Program-made: the position numbers and the translations under genes | Notes under the pieces: model-generated | Told to the model about the DNA's origin: nothing | Database searches by the model: none | Seen by the model: only the letters and a program-made list of their open reading frames with translations | Shown: positions 1-9,130 of the stretch, in pieces | Layout of the letters: each line of letters opens with the position of its first letter | Position numbering within the stretch: position 1 is the stretch's first letter | From: Lichenibacterium dinghuense | Lineage (GTDB): Bacteria; Pseudomonadota; Alphaproteobacteria; Rhizobiales; Beijerinckiaceae | Direction: 5' to 3' | Assembly: GCF_021730615.1 (NCBI RefSeq) | Contig: NZ_JAJLMN010000001.1 | Span: forward strand, 3,855,501 to 3,919,500 | Length of the DNA: 64,000 nucleotides

Positions 1-812
1 AAGCCCTGCCGGACCGCGGCCCCGAGGTCTGGCCCAACACCTTCCCGTATTGGAGCGGGCGGCCCGGCGAGGCGGCGCGTCCGGACTGCCCGGCGACGGG
101 GCTGATCGGCCAGGCCGGCTGGTACCTCGGCGACCTGTCGGTGCCCATGGGGCCGGACACCTGGACCTCGGCCCTGCGCTCGAACGAGACGGCCGCCGCG
201 GCGGCCGACGCCCTGGTGGCCGGCGAGCGCTCCGCCTACGCGCTGTGCCGCCCTTCCGGCCACCACGCCCGCGCCGACCGCGCCTCGGGCTTCTGCTACC
301 TCAACAACACGGCGGTGGCGGCGCGGCGGCTCGGAACCCGCTTCGCCCGCGTGGCGATCGTCGACGTCGACGCCCACCACGGCGACGGCACGCAGCAGAT
401 CTTCTACACGAGCGCGGACGTGCTCACCGTCTCGATCCACGCGGACCCGAGCGACTACTACCCGTTCTACACCGGCTACGCCGCCGAGGCGGGCCACGGC
501 GCCGGCGAGGGCTTCAACCTGAACCTGCCGCTGCCGCACGGCTCCGGCGGCGACGCCATGGCGGCGGCGCTCGACGCGGCGGCCGAGCGGGTGCGCGGCT
601 TCGGCGCCGAGGCTCTGGTGGTGGCGCTCGGCTTCGACGCCCACCGCGACGACCCGATCGGCGTGCTGAAGCTCGACGCCGCGGATTTCCACGCGGTCGG
701 GCGGCGGCTCGCCGCGCTCGGCCTGCCCACGCTCGTCGTGCAGGAGGGCGGCTACGCGCTCGACGCCATCGGGCCCTGCCTCGACGCCTTTCTGGAGGGC
801 TTCTCCGCTTGA
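1..812 (+). CDS. HDAC-like amidohydrolase (acetylpolyamine amidohydrolase type), 5' end cut by window
   Basis: The reading frame is open from base 3 and ends with TGA at 810-812, so the N-terminus lies outside the window; about 270 residues are visible, where the family is usually about 340. The zinc deacetylase motifs are all present in order: GHHA (the His-His pair), DVDAHHGDGTQ (Asp/His metal ligands), GFDAH (third metal ligand) and EGGYAL (transition-state Tyr). Members of this family remove acetyl groups from polyamines or other acylated amines in the cytoplasm. The stop codon overlaps the next start (TTGA), so it is co-translated with an aminotransferase, which suggests the two act on one amine or amide compound; the substrate cannot be read from sequence. 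Confidence 0.9.
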   Translation, partial: ALPDRGPEVWPNTFPYWSGRPGEAARPDCPATGLIGQAGWYLGDLSVPMGPDTWTSALRSNETAAAAADALVAGERSAYALCRPSGHHARADRASGFCYLNNTAVAARRLGTRFARVAIVDVDAHHGDGTQQIFYTSADVLTVSIHADPSDYYPFYTGYAAEAGHGAGEGFNLNLPLPHGSGGDAMAAALDAAAERVRGFGAEALVVALGFDAHRDDPIGVLKLDAADFHAVGRRLAALGLPTLVVQEGGYALDAIGPCLDAFLEGFSA

Positions 813-1975
813 GAATCAACCCGCTCGTCGCCGCCACGGCGCCCCCGCCCGTCCCCGCGGCGGCGCTCTGGCGGGCCGCCTACGACGGCCGGCACGGCCC
901 GCTCGTCGACCTCGCCCAGGCGGTGCCGGGCGTGCCGCCGCCGGACGCGCTGCTCCAGCGCATGGCCGCCGCCGCGGGCGACCCGGCCCACGCCGGCTAC
1001 GGGCCGATCACAGGCGAGCCGGCCCTGCGCGCCGCCCTCGCGGCCGACGTGTCGGCGCTCTACGGCGCCGCGGTCGCGCCCGACGAGGTCGCGATCACTT
1101 CGGGCTGCAACGAGGCCTTCGCGGTCGCCATGATGGCGGTGGCGGGGCGGGGCGAGGAGGCGATCGTGCCGACGCCCTGGTACTTCAGCCACAAGATGGC
1201 GCTCGACATCCAGGGCATCGTGGCGGTGCCGCTGTTCTGCCGCGCCGCCGACGGCTTCGTGCCCTCGGTCGCGGCCGCGCGGGCGCTGATCGGCCCCGCC
1301 ACGCGCGCCATCGTGCTCGTGTCGCCCAACAACCCCACCGGCGCCATCTACCCGCCGGAGGTTCTGGCCGGCTTCCTGGCGCTGGCGCGGGAGGCCGGCA
1401 TCGCGCTGGTGCTGGACGAGACCTACCGCGACTTCCTGCCCGGCGGCGCGCGCCCGCACGGCCTGTTCCGCGACCCGAACTGGCGGGACGCGCTGATCCA
1501 CCTCTACTCCTTCTCGAAGAGCTACGCCGTGCCGGGCCACCGGCTCGGCGCCGCCGTGGCGGGCCGCCCGCTGCTGGCCGAGGTCGCCAAGGTGCTCGAC
1601 TGCGTCACCATCTGCCCGCCCCGCGCCGCGCAGGCGGCTGTCGCCTGGGCGGTGGAGGGCACGCGCGGCTGGCGCACCGGCACGCGGGACGCCGTCGCGC
1701 GCCGCGCGGCGCTCTTCGCCGCGGCGGTCGCGGCGGCGCCGGGCTGGTCGGTGTCGGCGATCGGCGCCTATTTCGCCTACGTGCGCCACCCGCTCGGCGG
1801 CTCGGCCGAGGCCGCGGCGGAGCGGCTCTGCGCCGAGGCGGGCCTGCTGGCGCTGCCCGGCTCCTTCTTCGGCCCCGGCCAGGAGGACCACCTGCGCTTC
1901 GCCTATCCCAACCTCGGCGACGACGCCGTGGCGGGCCTGGCGGAGCGCCTCGCGATCCTCGGAGGAGCCCGATGA
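809..1975 (+). CDS. Class I PLP-dependent aminotransferase
   Basis: A 388-residue fold-type I aminotransferase. SPNNPTG is at residues 172-178, the PLP-ring Asp is in LDETY (about 203), the Schiff-base Lys is in SFSKSY (about 237) and an Arg follows in PGHRLG. The start is the TTG at 809 that overlaps the upstream stop, with a GGAGGG ribosome site about ten bases before it. The open frame runs further upstream, but that part is only the shadow of the HDAC-like gene. The end overlaps the next gene by ATGA. The amino donor and acceptor are unknown; the operon suggests a role in breakdown of an amino-sugar-like or sugar-acid-like compound. Confidence 0.9.
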   Translation: MRINPLVAATAPPPVPAAALWRAAYDGRHGPLVDLAQAVPGVPPPDALLQRMAAAAGDPAHAGYGPITGEPALRAALAADVSALYGAAVAPDEVAITSGCNEAFAVAMMAVAGRGEEAIVPTPWYFSHKMALDIQGIVAVPLFCRAADGFVPSVAAARALIGPATRAIVLVSPNNPTGAIYPPEVLAGFLALAREAGIALVLDETYRDFLPGGARPHGLFRDPNWRDALIHLYSFSKSYAVPGHRLGAAVAGRPLLAEVAKVLDCVTICPPRAAQAAVAWAVEGTRGWRTGTRDAVARRAALFAAAVAAAPGWSVSAIGAYFAYVRHPLGGSAEAAAERLCAEAGLLALPGSFFGPGQEDHLRFAYPNLGDDAVAGLAERLAILGGAR

Positions 1976-3171
1976 AGATCACCGCGATCGAGACGCTGCG
2001 CACGGCCGAGTTCGCCAACGTGCTGTGGGTGCGCGTGCACACCGACGCCGGCGTGGTCGGCCTCGGCGAAACCTTCTACGTCGCCGGGGCCGTCGAGGCC
2101 CACCTCCACGACACGCTGGCGGGCCGGCTCCTGGGCAAGGACCCGCTCCACATCGAGGCCCTGCACCGCGAGATGCTGAACCTGCCGATGGCGCAGGCGA
2201 GCACCGGCGTCGAATACCGCGCGGCCTCGGCGGTCGACATCGCGCTCTGGGACGCCTTCGGCAAGGTGTGCGGCCAGCCCGTGCACCAGATGCTCGGCGG
2301 CCTGTGCCGGCCGCGCCAGCGCATCTACAACACCTGCGCGGGCTACGGCTACGTGCGCTCGAACGACATCAAGCCGGTCTCCACCTGGAACTTCGACGAG
2401 TCCGCCGGGCCCTTCGAGGACCTCAACGGCTTCATGACCCGCGCCGACGCCCTCGCCGAGAGCCTGCTGGAGCAGGGCATCACGGCCATGAAGATCTGGC
2501 CCTTCGATCCGGCCGCCATCGCCAACGACGGCGTGCACATCACGGTCGACGAGCTGAAGGCCGCGCTCGACCCCTTCGAGAGGATCCGCCGCGCGGTCGG
2601 CGACCGCATCGAGATCATGGTCGAGATGCATTCGCTGTGGAACCTGCCCATGGCGAAGAGGATCGCCCGCTGGCTCGAGCCCTACGCGCCGACTTGGCTG
2701 GAGGACCCGATCCGCATGAACTCGCCGCAGGCGCTGGCGGAGCTGGCGCGCTCCACCCCCACCTGGATCTGCGCCAGCGAGACGCTCGGCTCGCGCTTCC
2801 CCTACAAGGACATGCTGGACCGGGACGCGATGAGCGTCGTGATGGCGGACCTGTGCTGGACCGGCGGCCTGACCGAGGGGCGCAAGATCGCGGCCCTGGC
2901 CGACACCTACCACCGCCCCTTCGCGCCGCACGACTGCGTGGGGCCGGTCGGCTTCGTCGCCGGCATCCACGCCTCCTTCTCGCAGCCCAACACGCTGATC
3001 CAGGAAAGCGTGCGCGCCTTCTACACGGGCTGGTACAGGGAGCTCGTGACGGTGATGCCGACGATCGCGGACGGCCACGTGCTGCCGATGGAAGGGCCGG
3101 GGCTCGGCACGGAGCTTCAGCCGGCCGTGTTCGCGCGGTCCGACCTGTCCGTGCGGCGCTCGGAGCTGTGA
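1972..3171 (+). CDS. Mandelate racemase/muconate lactonizing enzyme family dehydratase
   Basis: A 399-residue enolase-superfamily protein with an N-terminal capping domain and a C-terminal barrel. Metal-binding acidic residues appear in VEMHS (about 219), WLEDP (about 244) and ASETLG (about 270). A Lys lies in AMKIWPF (about 174) and the catalytic His in FAPHDC (about 320), as in acid-sugar dehydratases of the mandelate racemase subgroup. Such enzymes abstract the alpha proton of a sugar acid and dehydrate it to a 2-keto-3-deoxy acid. The gene overlaps its upstream neighbour by ATGA and is followed directly by an SDR, so a sugar-acid route is likely; the specific sugar is not determinable. 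Confidence 0.9.
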   Translation: MKITAIETLRTAEFANVLWVRVHTDAGVVGLGETFYVAGAVEAHLHDTLAGRLLGKDPLHIEALHREMLNLPMAQASTGVEYRAASAVDIALWDAFGKVCGQPVHQMLGGLCRPRQRIYNTCAGYGYVRSNDIKPVSTWNFDESAGPFEDLNGFMTRADALAESLLEQGITAMKIWPFDPAAIANDGVHITVDELKAALDPFERIRRAVGDRIEIMVEMHSLWNLPMAKRIARWLEPYAPTWLEDPIRMNSPQALAELARSTPTWICASETLGSRFPYKDMLDRDAMSVVMADLCWTGGLTEGRKIAALADTYHRPFAPHDCVGPVGFVAGIHASFSQPNTLIQESVRAFYTGWYRELVTVMPTIADGHVLPMEGPGLGTELQPAVFARSDLSVRRSEL

Positions 3172-3938
3172 CGGTGGCCGGATTGTTCGATCTTTCCGGG
3201 CGCACCGCGCTCGTCACCGGCTCCTCGCGCGGGCTCGGCCGCGCCATGGCCGAGGGGCTGGCCGAGGCCGGCGCCGCGCTGGTGCTCAACGGCGCCGACG
3301 CGGGGCGCCTCGCCGCGACCGCTGCGGCGCTGCGGGCCGCCGGCCACACGGTGCACGAGGCGCCCTTCGACGTGACCGACGAGGCCGCCGTGGTGGCGGC
3401 CTTCGGGCGGCTCGACGCCGAGGGGATCGCCGTCGACGTGCTGGTCAACAACGCCGGCATCCAGTTCCGCCGGCCCATGGTCGAGCTCGACACCGCCGAC
3501 TGGCGCCGCGTGATCGACACCAACCTGACGAGCGCCTTCGTGGTCGGGCGCGAGGCGGCGCGACGCATGATCCCGCGCGGGGCCGGCAAGGTCGTCAACA
3601 TCGGCTCGCTGACCAGCGCGGCGGCGCGCGCCACGGTGGCGCCCTACACGGTGGCCAAGGGCGGCATCAAGATGCTGACGCAGGCCATGACGGCCGAATG
3701 GGCGCGCCACGGCATCCAGGCCAACGCCATCGGGCCCGGCTACATGCTGACCGACATGAACCAGGCGCTGGTCGACGACCCCGCCTTCAACGATTGGGTG
3801 GTGGGCCGCACGCCGGCGCAGCGCTGGGGCCGGCCCGAGGAGCTGGTCGGCGCCGCGGTGTTCCTGGCCTCGCGCGCCTCCGACTACGTCAACGGCCAGA
3901 TCATCTACGTGGACGGGGGGATGCTGGCGGTGCTGTGA
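3168..3938 (+). CDS. SDR family oxidoreductase, gluconate 5-dehydrogenase-like
   Basis: A short-chain dehydrogenase of about 255 residues. The cofactor motif TGSSRGLG lies near residues 17-24, NNAG follows, and the catalytic set is Ser in NIGSLTS and YTVAK (Tyr-x-x-x-Lys). The start FDLSGRTALVTG and the phrase LGRAMAEGLAEAG resemble gluconate 5-dehydrogenases, which interconvert 5-keto-gluconate and gluconate with NAD(P)H. The GTG at 3168 overlaps the upstream stop; a second GTG at 3174 is better spaced from CGGAG, so the true start is one of these two. It is the last gene of the first operon. Confidence 0.88.
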   Translation: MTVAGLFDLSGRTALVTGSSRGLGRAMAEGLAEAGAALVLNGADAGRLAATAAALRAAGHTVHEAPFDVTDEAAVVAAFGRLDAEGIAVDVLVNNAGIQFRRPMVELDTADWRRVIDTNLTSAFVVGREAARRMIPRGAGKVVNIGSLTSAAARATVAPYTVAKGGIKMLTQAMTAEWARHGIQANAIGPGYMLTDMNQALVDDPAFNDWVVGRTPAQRWGRPEELVGAAVFLASRASDYVNGQIIYVDGGMLAVL

Positions 3939-4010
3939 GGACGGTGCCGGCGTCGCCAGGGCGGCCGGAACAGGGCCGCGGCTGCGCGCGTCCTCGTCCC
4001 CGCGGTCGGC

Positions 4011-4874
4011 TCAGTTCTTCCTCTTGCCCCGCACGGCGTCCTGGGTTCGCGTCAGGTTGCGCTCCGCGGTGGCATAGTCGCGCTGGGCCACGAGCACGAA
4101 GATCGCATCCAGCATGGTGAGCTGGGCGACGCGGGCGGCCGCGTTCTCGCCGAGCAGCGGCGAGCCGCGCGCCGTCGAGCACAGCACGACGTCGGCCGCC
4201 TCGGCGATCGGCGAGCCGAGGTAGTTGGTCACCGCGATCGTCCTCGCACCGTTGCGGCGCGCGAGCTGGAGCGCGTCGAGCACGATCAGCGTCGCGCCGC
4301 TGTGCGAGAAGCCGATCGCGAGGTCGTCCTGGCCGAGCAGGCCCGCCGACATCGCCATCATGTGGGCGTCGTCGAAGACGGTGGCGCGCACGCCGATGCG
4401 CAGCATCTTGTGCGACACGTCCCGCGCAATCTGGGCCGAGCCGCCGACGCCGTAGAGGTCGCGCCGCCGCGCGGCGTGGATCAGGCCGGCGGCGCGCTCG
4501 AAGGCCTCGACGTCGGCGATCGCCAGCGTCTCCTCCAGCGCCTGCGTCGAGGCGCGGAACACCTTCTGGATGATCTCGCCCGCCGTGTCGTCCGGCGACA
4601 GCTCCTCGTGCATCTCGGCGATGGGCAGGCGGACGTATTCGGCGACGTTGGCGCGGAAGTCGCGGTAGCCCGCGAAGCCCAGCTTCTTGGCGATCTTCAC
4701 CACCATGGCCTCGGACACGCCGGCGTCCTCCGCCACGTCCTTCAGGGCCGTCGCGTCGCTGAAGTCGCGGCGGCCGAACACGGTGTCGACGACCCGCGCC
4801 TCGAGCGGGGTCAGGTTCGGCATCATCATCCGGATCCGCGGACCGACCGACTTCGGATCCGTCACGTCCGTCAT
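4011..4874 (-). CDS. MurR/RpiR family transcriptional regulator
   Basis: A 287-residue regulator with an N-terminal RpiR-type helix-turn-helix (about residues 10-90, containing DVAEDAGVSEAMVVKIAKKLG) and a C-terminal SIS sugar-phosphate-binding domain (about 125-260, with GVGGSAQIARD and GFSHSGAT). The ATG at 4874 is chosen because GAGGAG stands just upstream; the longer open frame has no such site. It faces away from the isomerase/ABC importer operon, so it probably represses that operon and possibly the upstream sugar-acid operon, releasing in response to a sugar phosphate. The ligand is unknown. Confidence 0.92.
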   Translation of the reverse strand: MTDVTDPKSVGPRIRMMMPNLTPLEARVVDTVFGRRDFSDATALKDVAEDAGVSEAMVVKIAKKLGFAGYRDFRANVAEYVRLPIAEMHEELSPDDTAGEIIQKVFRASTQALEETLAIADVEAFERAAGLIHAARRRDLYGVGGSAQIARDVSHKMLRIGVRATVFDDAHMMAMSAGLLGQDDLAIGFSHSGATLIVLDALQLARRNGARTIAVTNYLGSPIAEAADVVLCSTARGSPLLGENAAARVAQLTMLDAIFVLVAQRDYATAERNLTRTQDAVRGKRKN

Positions 4875-5181
4875 CGTCCCTCTCCTCACGGCCGCGGCCG
4901 CCGAAGCGCCGCCTCGCCCCACACTGCCCCGATGGGGCCGCCGAGCGTCAAGGCTCTCGTCGAAGGCTTCGCGGGACAGGAAGCTCGCACCATGGAGCCC
5001 GGGAGGCCGAGGGGCAGGGCACGGGCTCACGGGCCGGCCACGCGAGGACGCTCCGGCGGCCGGAGCCGCGCTGTGGTGGACATCGCCGTGGGGCGGGTCG
5101 TCGCCGGGTGCATGGAAGCCTCTCCTGATCGAGCCGGTCCGACGGCGCCGGGCAGCGCGGAGCCGTCGGATCTGCGGATGC

Positions 5182-5214
5182 GATCTTCATAAGATCATAT
5201 CCGATCGTGATCTT
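5182..5214. promoter_or_regulatory. Two overlapping inverted repeats, candidate RpiR operator
   Basis: GATCTT-CAT-AAGATC occupies 5182-5196, and AAGATCA-(10 bases)-TGATCTT occupies 5191-5214, sharing the central AAGATC. The same half-site is thus used three times within 33 bases, in the divergent region next to the RpiR gene. Binding by that regulator is inferred from position and symmetry only. Confidence 0.5.
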
Positions 5215-5362
5215 GTAGTGATCGCGCTCACGAAACCTGTGCTGCCGAACCCATCCCGTCTCGCGCTTCGCGGGGCTGCCTGGGGTGCAACGCCGAATTC
5301 CGCTCGGAGTGCCGGGCGGAGACGGGTGCGAAGGCGGTGAGATTTTTCACCGCGGCTACTTT

Positions 5363-5390
5363 ACAAAAATACGGAAATCTGTGATTTTGT
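5363..5390. promoter_or_regulatory. Second inverted repeat just before the isomerase ribosome site
   Basis: ACAAAA at 5363-5368 and TTTTGT at 5385-5390 form an inverted repeat in an AT-rich patch that ends about ten bases before the AGGGAGG ribosome site of the isomerase gene. Its place suits an operator that blocks a promoter lying over or just upstream of it. Confidence 0.4.
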
Positions 5391-5415
5391 GGCCAATCAC
5401 AGGGAGGCCAAACCG

Positions 5416-6405
5416 GTGCAGTCCACCCCGCCGCGCTTCGCGACGCGCTTGAATTCCTTCGCGTCCAAGCCCGACGCGTACTGGCCTGCGGGCCACGGCA
5501 AGCCGACGCCGCTCCAGATGGCGGAGCGCGCCGCCACCGCGGAAGGCCTGACCGACGTGGACCTCAACTACCCGGACCACCTCGGGCCCGACGCGCGGGC
5601 GACCGGGCAGGCGATCCGCGACCTCGGCCTGTCGGTCAACGGCCTCGCGATGCGCTACTACTCGAACCCCGCCTTCAAGATCGGTGCCTTCACCAACCCC
5701 GACCCGGCGGTGCGGCGCGAGGCCATCGACCTCACCAAGCGCGGCATCGACGCCGCCCGCGAGGCGGGCTCGAACCTGATGACGATCTGGCTCGGCCAGG
5801 ACGGCTTCGACTACGCGTTCCAGGCCGACTACGCCGCGGTCTGGGCTCAGGAGGTCGAGGGCATCCGCGAGGTTGCGGCGCACGACCCGGAGTGCCTGAT
5901 CAGCATCGAGTACAAGCCCAACGAGCCGCGCTCCTACTCGCTCATGCCCGACTGCGCCACGACGCTGCTGGCGCTCAAGGAGGTCGGGATGCCGAACACC
6001 GGCGTGACGCTCGACTTCGCCCACGTGCTCTACGCCGACGAGCAGCCCGCCTTCGCGGCGGCCCTCATCGCCCGGCACAGCCGCCTGCTCGGCGTCCACC
6101 TCAACGACGGCTACGCCAAGCGCGACGACGGGCTGATGGTGGGCGCGGTCCACTCGGTCCAGACCATCGAACTCCTGCGCGAGGTGAAGCGCTCCGGCTT
6201 CGACGGGCCGATCTACTTCGACACCTTCCCCGACCTCACCGGCCTCGACCCCGTGCGGGAATGCGAGGCCAACATCGCCACCGTCGGCCGGATGCTCCGC
6301 GTCGTCGAGCGGCTCGACGCCGACAACCGCCTGTCCGCCGCCATCGCGCTGCAGGACGCCGTCTCGACGCAGACCATCGTGCGGGACGTGATGTTCGGGC
6401 CCTGA
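5416..6405 (+). CDS. Sugar phosphate isomerase/epimerase-like TIM-barrel protein
   Basis: A 329-residue protein of the xylose-isomerase-like TIM barrel (AP_endonuc_2) superfamily. Likely metal-binding carboxylates and His lie in SIEYKPNEP, TLDFAHV and VHLNDGY. The GTG at 5416 is preferred over the GTG at 5389 because AGGGAGG sits at 5400-5406, correctly spaced for the later one. It leads an operon with a ribose-type ABC importer and a sugar kinase, so it probably isomerises the imported monosaccharide before or after phosphorylation. The sugar is unknown; the rhamnose-isomerase branch is one possibility I cannot test. Confidence 0.82.
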   Translation: MQSTPPRFATRLNSFASKPDAYWPAGHGKPTPLQMAERAATAEGLTDVDLNYPDHLGPDARATGQAIRDLGLSVNGLAMRYYSNPAFKIGAFTNPDPAVRREAIDLTKRGIDAAREAGSNLMTIWLGQDGFDYAFQADYAAVWAQEVEGIREVAAHDPECLISIEYKPNEPRSYSLMPDCATTLLALKEVGMPNTGVTLDFAHVLYADEQPAFAAALIARHSRLLGVHLNDGYAKRDDGLMVGAVHSVQTIELLREVKRSGFDGPIYFDTFPDLTGLDPVRECEANIATVGRMLRVVERLDADNRLSAAIALQDAVSTQTIVRDVMFGP

Positions 6406-6480
6406 CAGGCCCGACCCAGATCCGTCGGCCGCCCAACGAGGCGGCCGGACCGATATCAGCTTCGTCCAGGAGGAAACACC

Positions 6481-7533
6481 ATGAAAGCGCTTCTGCTCGC
6501 CGGCGTCATGACGCTGGTCCTGTCCCCGCTCGCCGCCCAGGACCTCAAGCCCCTCAACTCCGACAGCGAGCCCGACCGGATCGACTGGTCGCAGCTCGCC
6601 GCCAAGTTCGGGCCCTTCCCGAAGATGCCGGCCGGCACGAAGGCCGGCGGCGTGTCGAAGACGCTCACCAACGAATACTGGCGCTTGCTCGGCCAGGGCT
6701 ACGAGGCCTTCGGCAAGGCCGCCGGCGTGCCGGTCACCTACCAGGCGGCGCAGAGCGAGGGCGACCAGCTCGGCCAGCTGTCGATCGCCGAGAACATGAT
6801 CACGCAGGGCTACAGCGTCCTGCTCCTGTCGCCCCAGACCGACGCCAACCTCCAGCCCGCGCTCGACGAGGCCAAGGCGGCCGGCATCCCGGTCGTCAAC
6901 GTCAACGACGCCGTGATCCCGCAGGCGGCCCACTACGTCGGCAACGTCCAGCGCGACAACGGCGTGCGCGTGGCCCGCTGGTTCATCGCCAACCGGCCGG
7001 CCGGCGGCAAGGTCGCCGTGATCGAGGGCCAGGCCGGCGTCTACGCGGCCGTGCAGCGCACCGACGGCTTCAAGGCGACGCTCGCCAAGGACGGCTCCAA
7101 GTTCCAGGTGGTGGCCAGCGTGCCCGGCAACTGGGACCGCCAGCTCTCCTACGACGACGCCACCACCATCCTGCAGCAGCACCCCGACCTCGTCGGCTTC
7201 TACTGCAACAACGACACGATGGCGCTCGGCGTGGTCGAGGCCGTGAAGGCCGCCGGCCTGCTCGGCAAGGTCGCGGTGTTCGGCACCGACGGCATCTCGG
7301 ACGCCTACGTGTCGATCCGCGCCGGCGAGCTCACCGGCACGGTGGACAGCTTCCCCGTGCTCACCGGCGAGATCGCCATGGAGGCGGCGCTGCGCATCGT
7401 CGCCAAGGAGAACCTGCCCCGCGTCGTGGCGACCCCGCAGGCGCTGATCACCAAGGACAACGTCGAGCGCTACAAGGGCCAGGGCGTCGACGAGCGCAAG
7501 GTCCTGATCGAGGACGCCGCCGCCTCGAAGTGA
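6481..7533 (+). CDS. Sugar ABC transporter periplasmic substrate-binding protein
   Basis: A 350-residue periplasmic binding protein of the ribose/galactose type. The N-terminus has a signal peptide ending near ...SPLAAQ (about residue 20). The body carries typical features of the fold, such as YQAAQSEGDQLGQLSIAENMI, AKAAGIPVVNVN and FYCNNDTMALGVVEAVKAAG. It is exported and hands sugar to the permease. A GGAGG ribosome site precedes the ATG. ATPase, permease and kinase genes follow in the same order as in rbs-type operons. Confidence 0.93.
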   Translation: MKALLLAGVMTLVLSPLAAQDLKPLNSDSEPDRIDWSQLAAKFGPFPKMPAGTKAGGVSKTLTNEYWRLLGQGYEAFGKAAGVPVTYQAAQSEGDQLGQLSIAENMITQGYSVLLLSPQTDANLQPALDEAKAAGIPVVNVNDAVIPQAAHYVGNVQRDNGVRVARWFIANRPAGGKVAVIEGQAGVYAAVQRTDGFKATLAKDGSKFQVVASVPGNWDRQLSYDDATTILQQHPDLVGFYCNNDTMALGVVEAVKAAGLLGKVAVFGTDGISDAYVSIRAGELTGTVDSFPVLTGEIAMEAALRIVAKENLPRVVATPQALITKDNVERYKGQGVDERKVLIEDAAASK

Positions 7534-7591
7534 CCCGCCCGCCGGCGGCGCGCCCGCCGCCGGCACCCCCTGGAAGGACCGGCCCCGACCC

Positions 7592-9094
7592 ATGCCCGAC
7601 CCCGCTCTCCGCCTCCACATCGAGAACCTGACCAAGACGTTCCCGGGCGTGCGGGCGCTCGGCGACGTCGAGCTCCGCGTCCGCCCCGGCGAGGTCCACG
7701 CGCTGCTGGGCGAGAACGGGGCCGGCAAGTCGACCCTGCTGCGCATCATGTCGGGCGTGATGAAGCCCGACGGCGGCACGGTCGCGGTCGACGGCGCGGT
7801 GGTGGCGCTGCGGGGGCCGGTCGACGCCCGCAAGGCCGGCATCGCCATGATCCACCAGGAGCTCCAGCAGGTGCCGGAGCTGACGGTGGCGCAGAACATG
7901 TTCCTCGGCCGCTCGCTCACCCGCGGCGGGCTCTTCGTCGACCGGGCCGAACAGGAGCGGCGGGCCGCGGCCGCGCTGGCGCGGCTCGACCCCGCCATCC
8001 CGCCCGGCGCCCCCATCGGGTCGCTGAAGGTGGCGCAGCGGCAGATCGTCGAGATCGCCCGGGCGCTGCTGAAGAACGCCCGCATCATCGCCATGGACGA
8101 GCCGACGTCGAGCCTGACGCCGAGCGAGTTCGAGCGCCTCGCCGCCGTGATCGCGCAGCTCGCGCGGGACGGCGTGTCGATCATCTACGTGTCCCACAAG
8201 ATGGACGAGGTGTTCAAAGTCTGCGGCCGCGCGACCGTGATGCGCGACGGCACGCTGGTCGGCGCCGTCGACCTCGCGGCCACGACGGAGGCCGCCATCG
8301 TGTCCATGATGGTGGGCCGCACGCTGGCGGTGGCGCACCATCGCTCCTCGGCGACGGACGAGACCGTGCTCAGGGTCCGCGGGCTCTCGTCCGGCACGCG
8401 CGTCGTCGACGCCGGCTTCGACCTCCGGCGCGGCGAGGTGCTGGGCATCGCCGGGCTGATCGGCGCCGGCCGGACCGAGCTGCTGCGCCTCATCGCCGGC
8501 GCCGACCGGCCGACCGCCGGCACGGTGGAGCTGAACGGCCGGCCGATCAGTACGCGCAACCCGCGCGCCGCCATCGCGGCCGGCATCGGCCTCGTGCCCG
8601 AGGAGCGCAAGCGCGACGGCATCGTGCCGCAGCGCTCGGTGGTCAACAACGTGGCGCTGCCCTCGATGAAGCGCTTCGCGCCGCGCGGCCTCGTGCGGCG
8701 AAGCGCCCTCCGCCGCACCGCGTCCGAGATCCTGCAGGGCATCAACCTGCGCCCGTTCCTGCTCGACCGCCCGATCCGCCTGTTCAGCGGCGGCAACCAG
8801 CAGAAGGCCATCATCGCCCGCTGGATCGCCGCGGGCTCGCAGATCCTGCTCTTCGACGAGCCGACGCGCGGCATCGACATCGGCGCCAAGGCCGAGATCT
8901 ACGCCCTGATCGAGCGCCTCGCCGCCGAGGGCAAGTCGGTGATCGTGGTGTCCTCCGAGCTGCCCGAGATCATCCGCCTCGCCGACCGCGTCCTCGTGAT
9001 GCGCCAGGGCCGCATCGCGGCCGAGCTCGGCCGCGACGCGCTGACCGAACAGGCCATCGTGGCCCACGCCGTCCCCCGCTCCGACGCCGCCTGA
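7592..9094 (+). CDS. Sugar ABC transporter ATP-binding protein (two ABC domains, RbsA-like)
   Basis: A 500-residue duplicated ATPase. The first domain has Walker A GENGAGKST (residues 40-48) and Walker B IIAMDEP. The second has a degenerate P-loop, IGAGRTE, with an intact signature FSGGNQQK and Walker B ILLFDEPTRGID. This unequal pair is characteristic of the monosaccharide (CUT2) importers, whose ATPase binds two copies of the permease. It acts at the inner membrane with its flanking genes. Confidence 0.95.
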   Translation: MPDPALRLHIENLTKTFPGVRALGDVELRVRPGEVHALLGENGAGKSTLLRIMSGVMKPDGGTVAVDGAVVALRGPVDARKAGIAMIHQELQQVPELTVAQNMFLGRSLTRGGLFVDRAEQERRAAAALARLDPAIPPGAPIGSLKVAQRQIVEIARALLKNARIIAMDEPTSSLTPSEFERLAAVIAQLARDGVSIIYVSHKMDEVFKVCGRATVMRDGTLVGAVDLAATTEAAIVSMMVGRTLAVAHHRSSATDETVLRVRGLSSGTRVVDAGFDLRRGEVLGIAGLIGAGRTELLRLIAGADRPTAGTVELNGRPISTRNPRAAIAAGIGLVPEERKRDGIVPQRSVVNNVALPSMKRFAPRGLVRRSALRRTASEILQGINLRPFLLDRPIRLFSGGNQQKAIIARWIAAGSQILLFDEPTRGIDIGAKAEIYALIERLAAEGKSVIVVSSELPEIIRLADRVLVMRQGRIAAELGRDALTEQAIVAHAVPRSDAA

Positions 9095-9130
9095 GCCCGG
9101 CCGCACGAACCCGAGAAGGATCAGATCCCC

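Larger units (their letters stand above)
4875..5415. other. Divergent control region between RpiR regulator and sugar isomerase operon
   Basis: No gene is supported here. The first part is GC-rich and unremarkable. The last third contains AT-richer stretches and two clusters of inverted repeats, listed separately, which fit operators and promoters for the two divergent transcripts. Confidence 0.6.

Noticed and set aside
50-808. Long open frame in front of the aminotransferase
   Set aside because: It is the out-of-frame shadow of the HDAC-like gene; the aminotransferase homology begins only at the TTG at 809.
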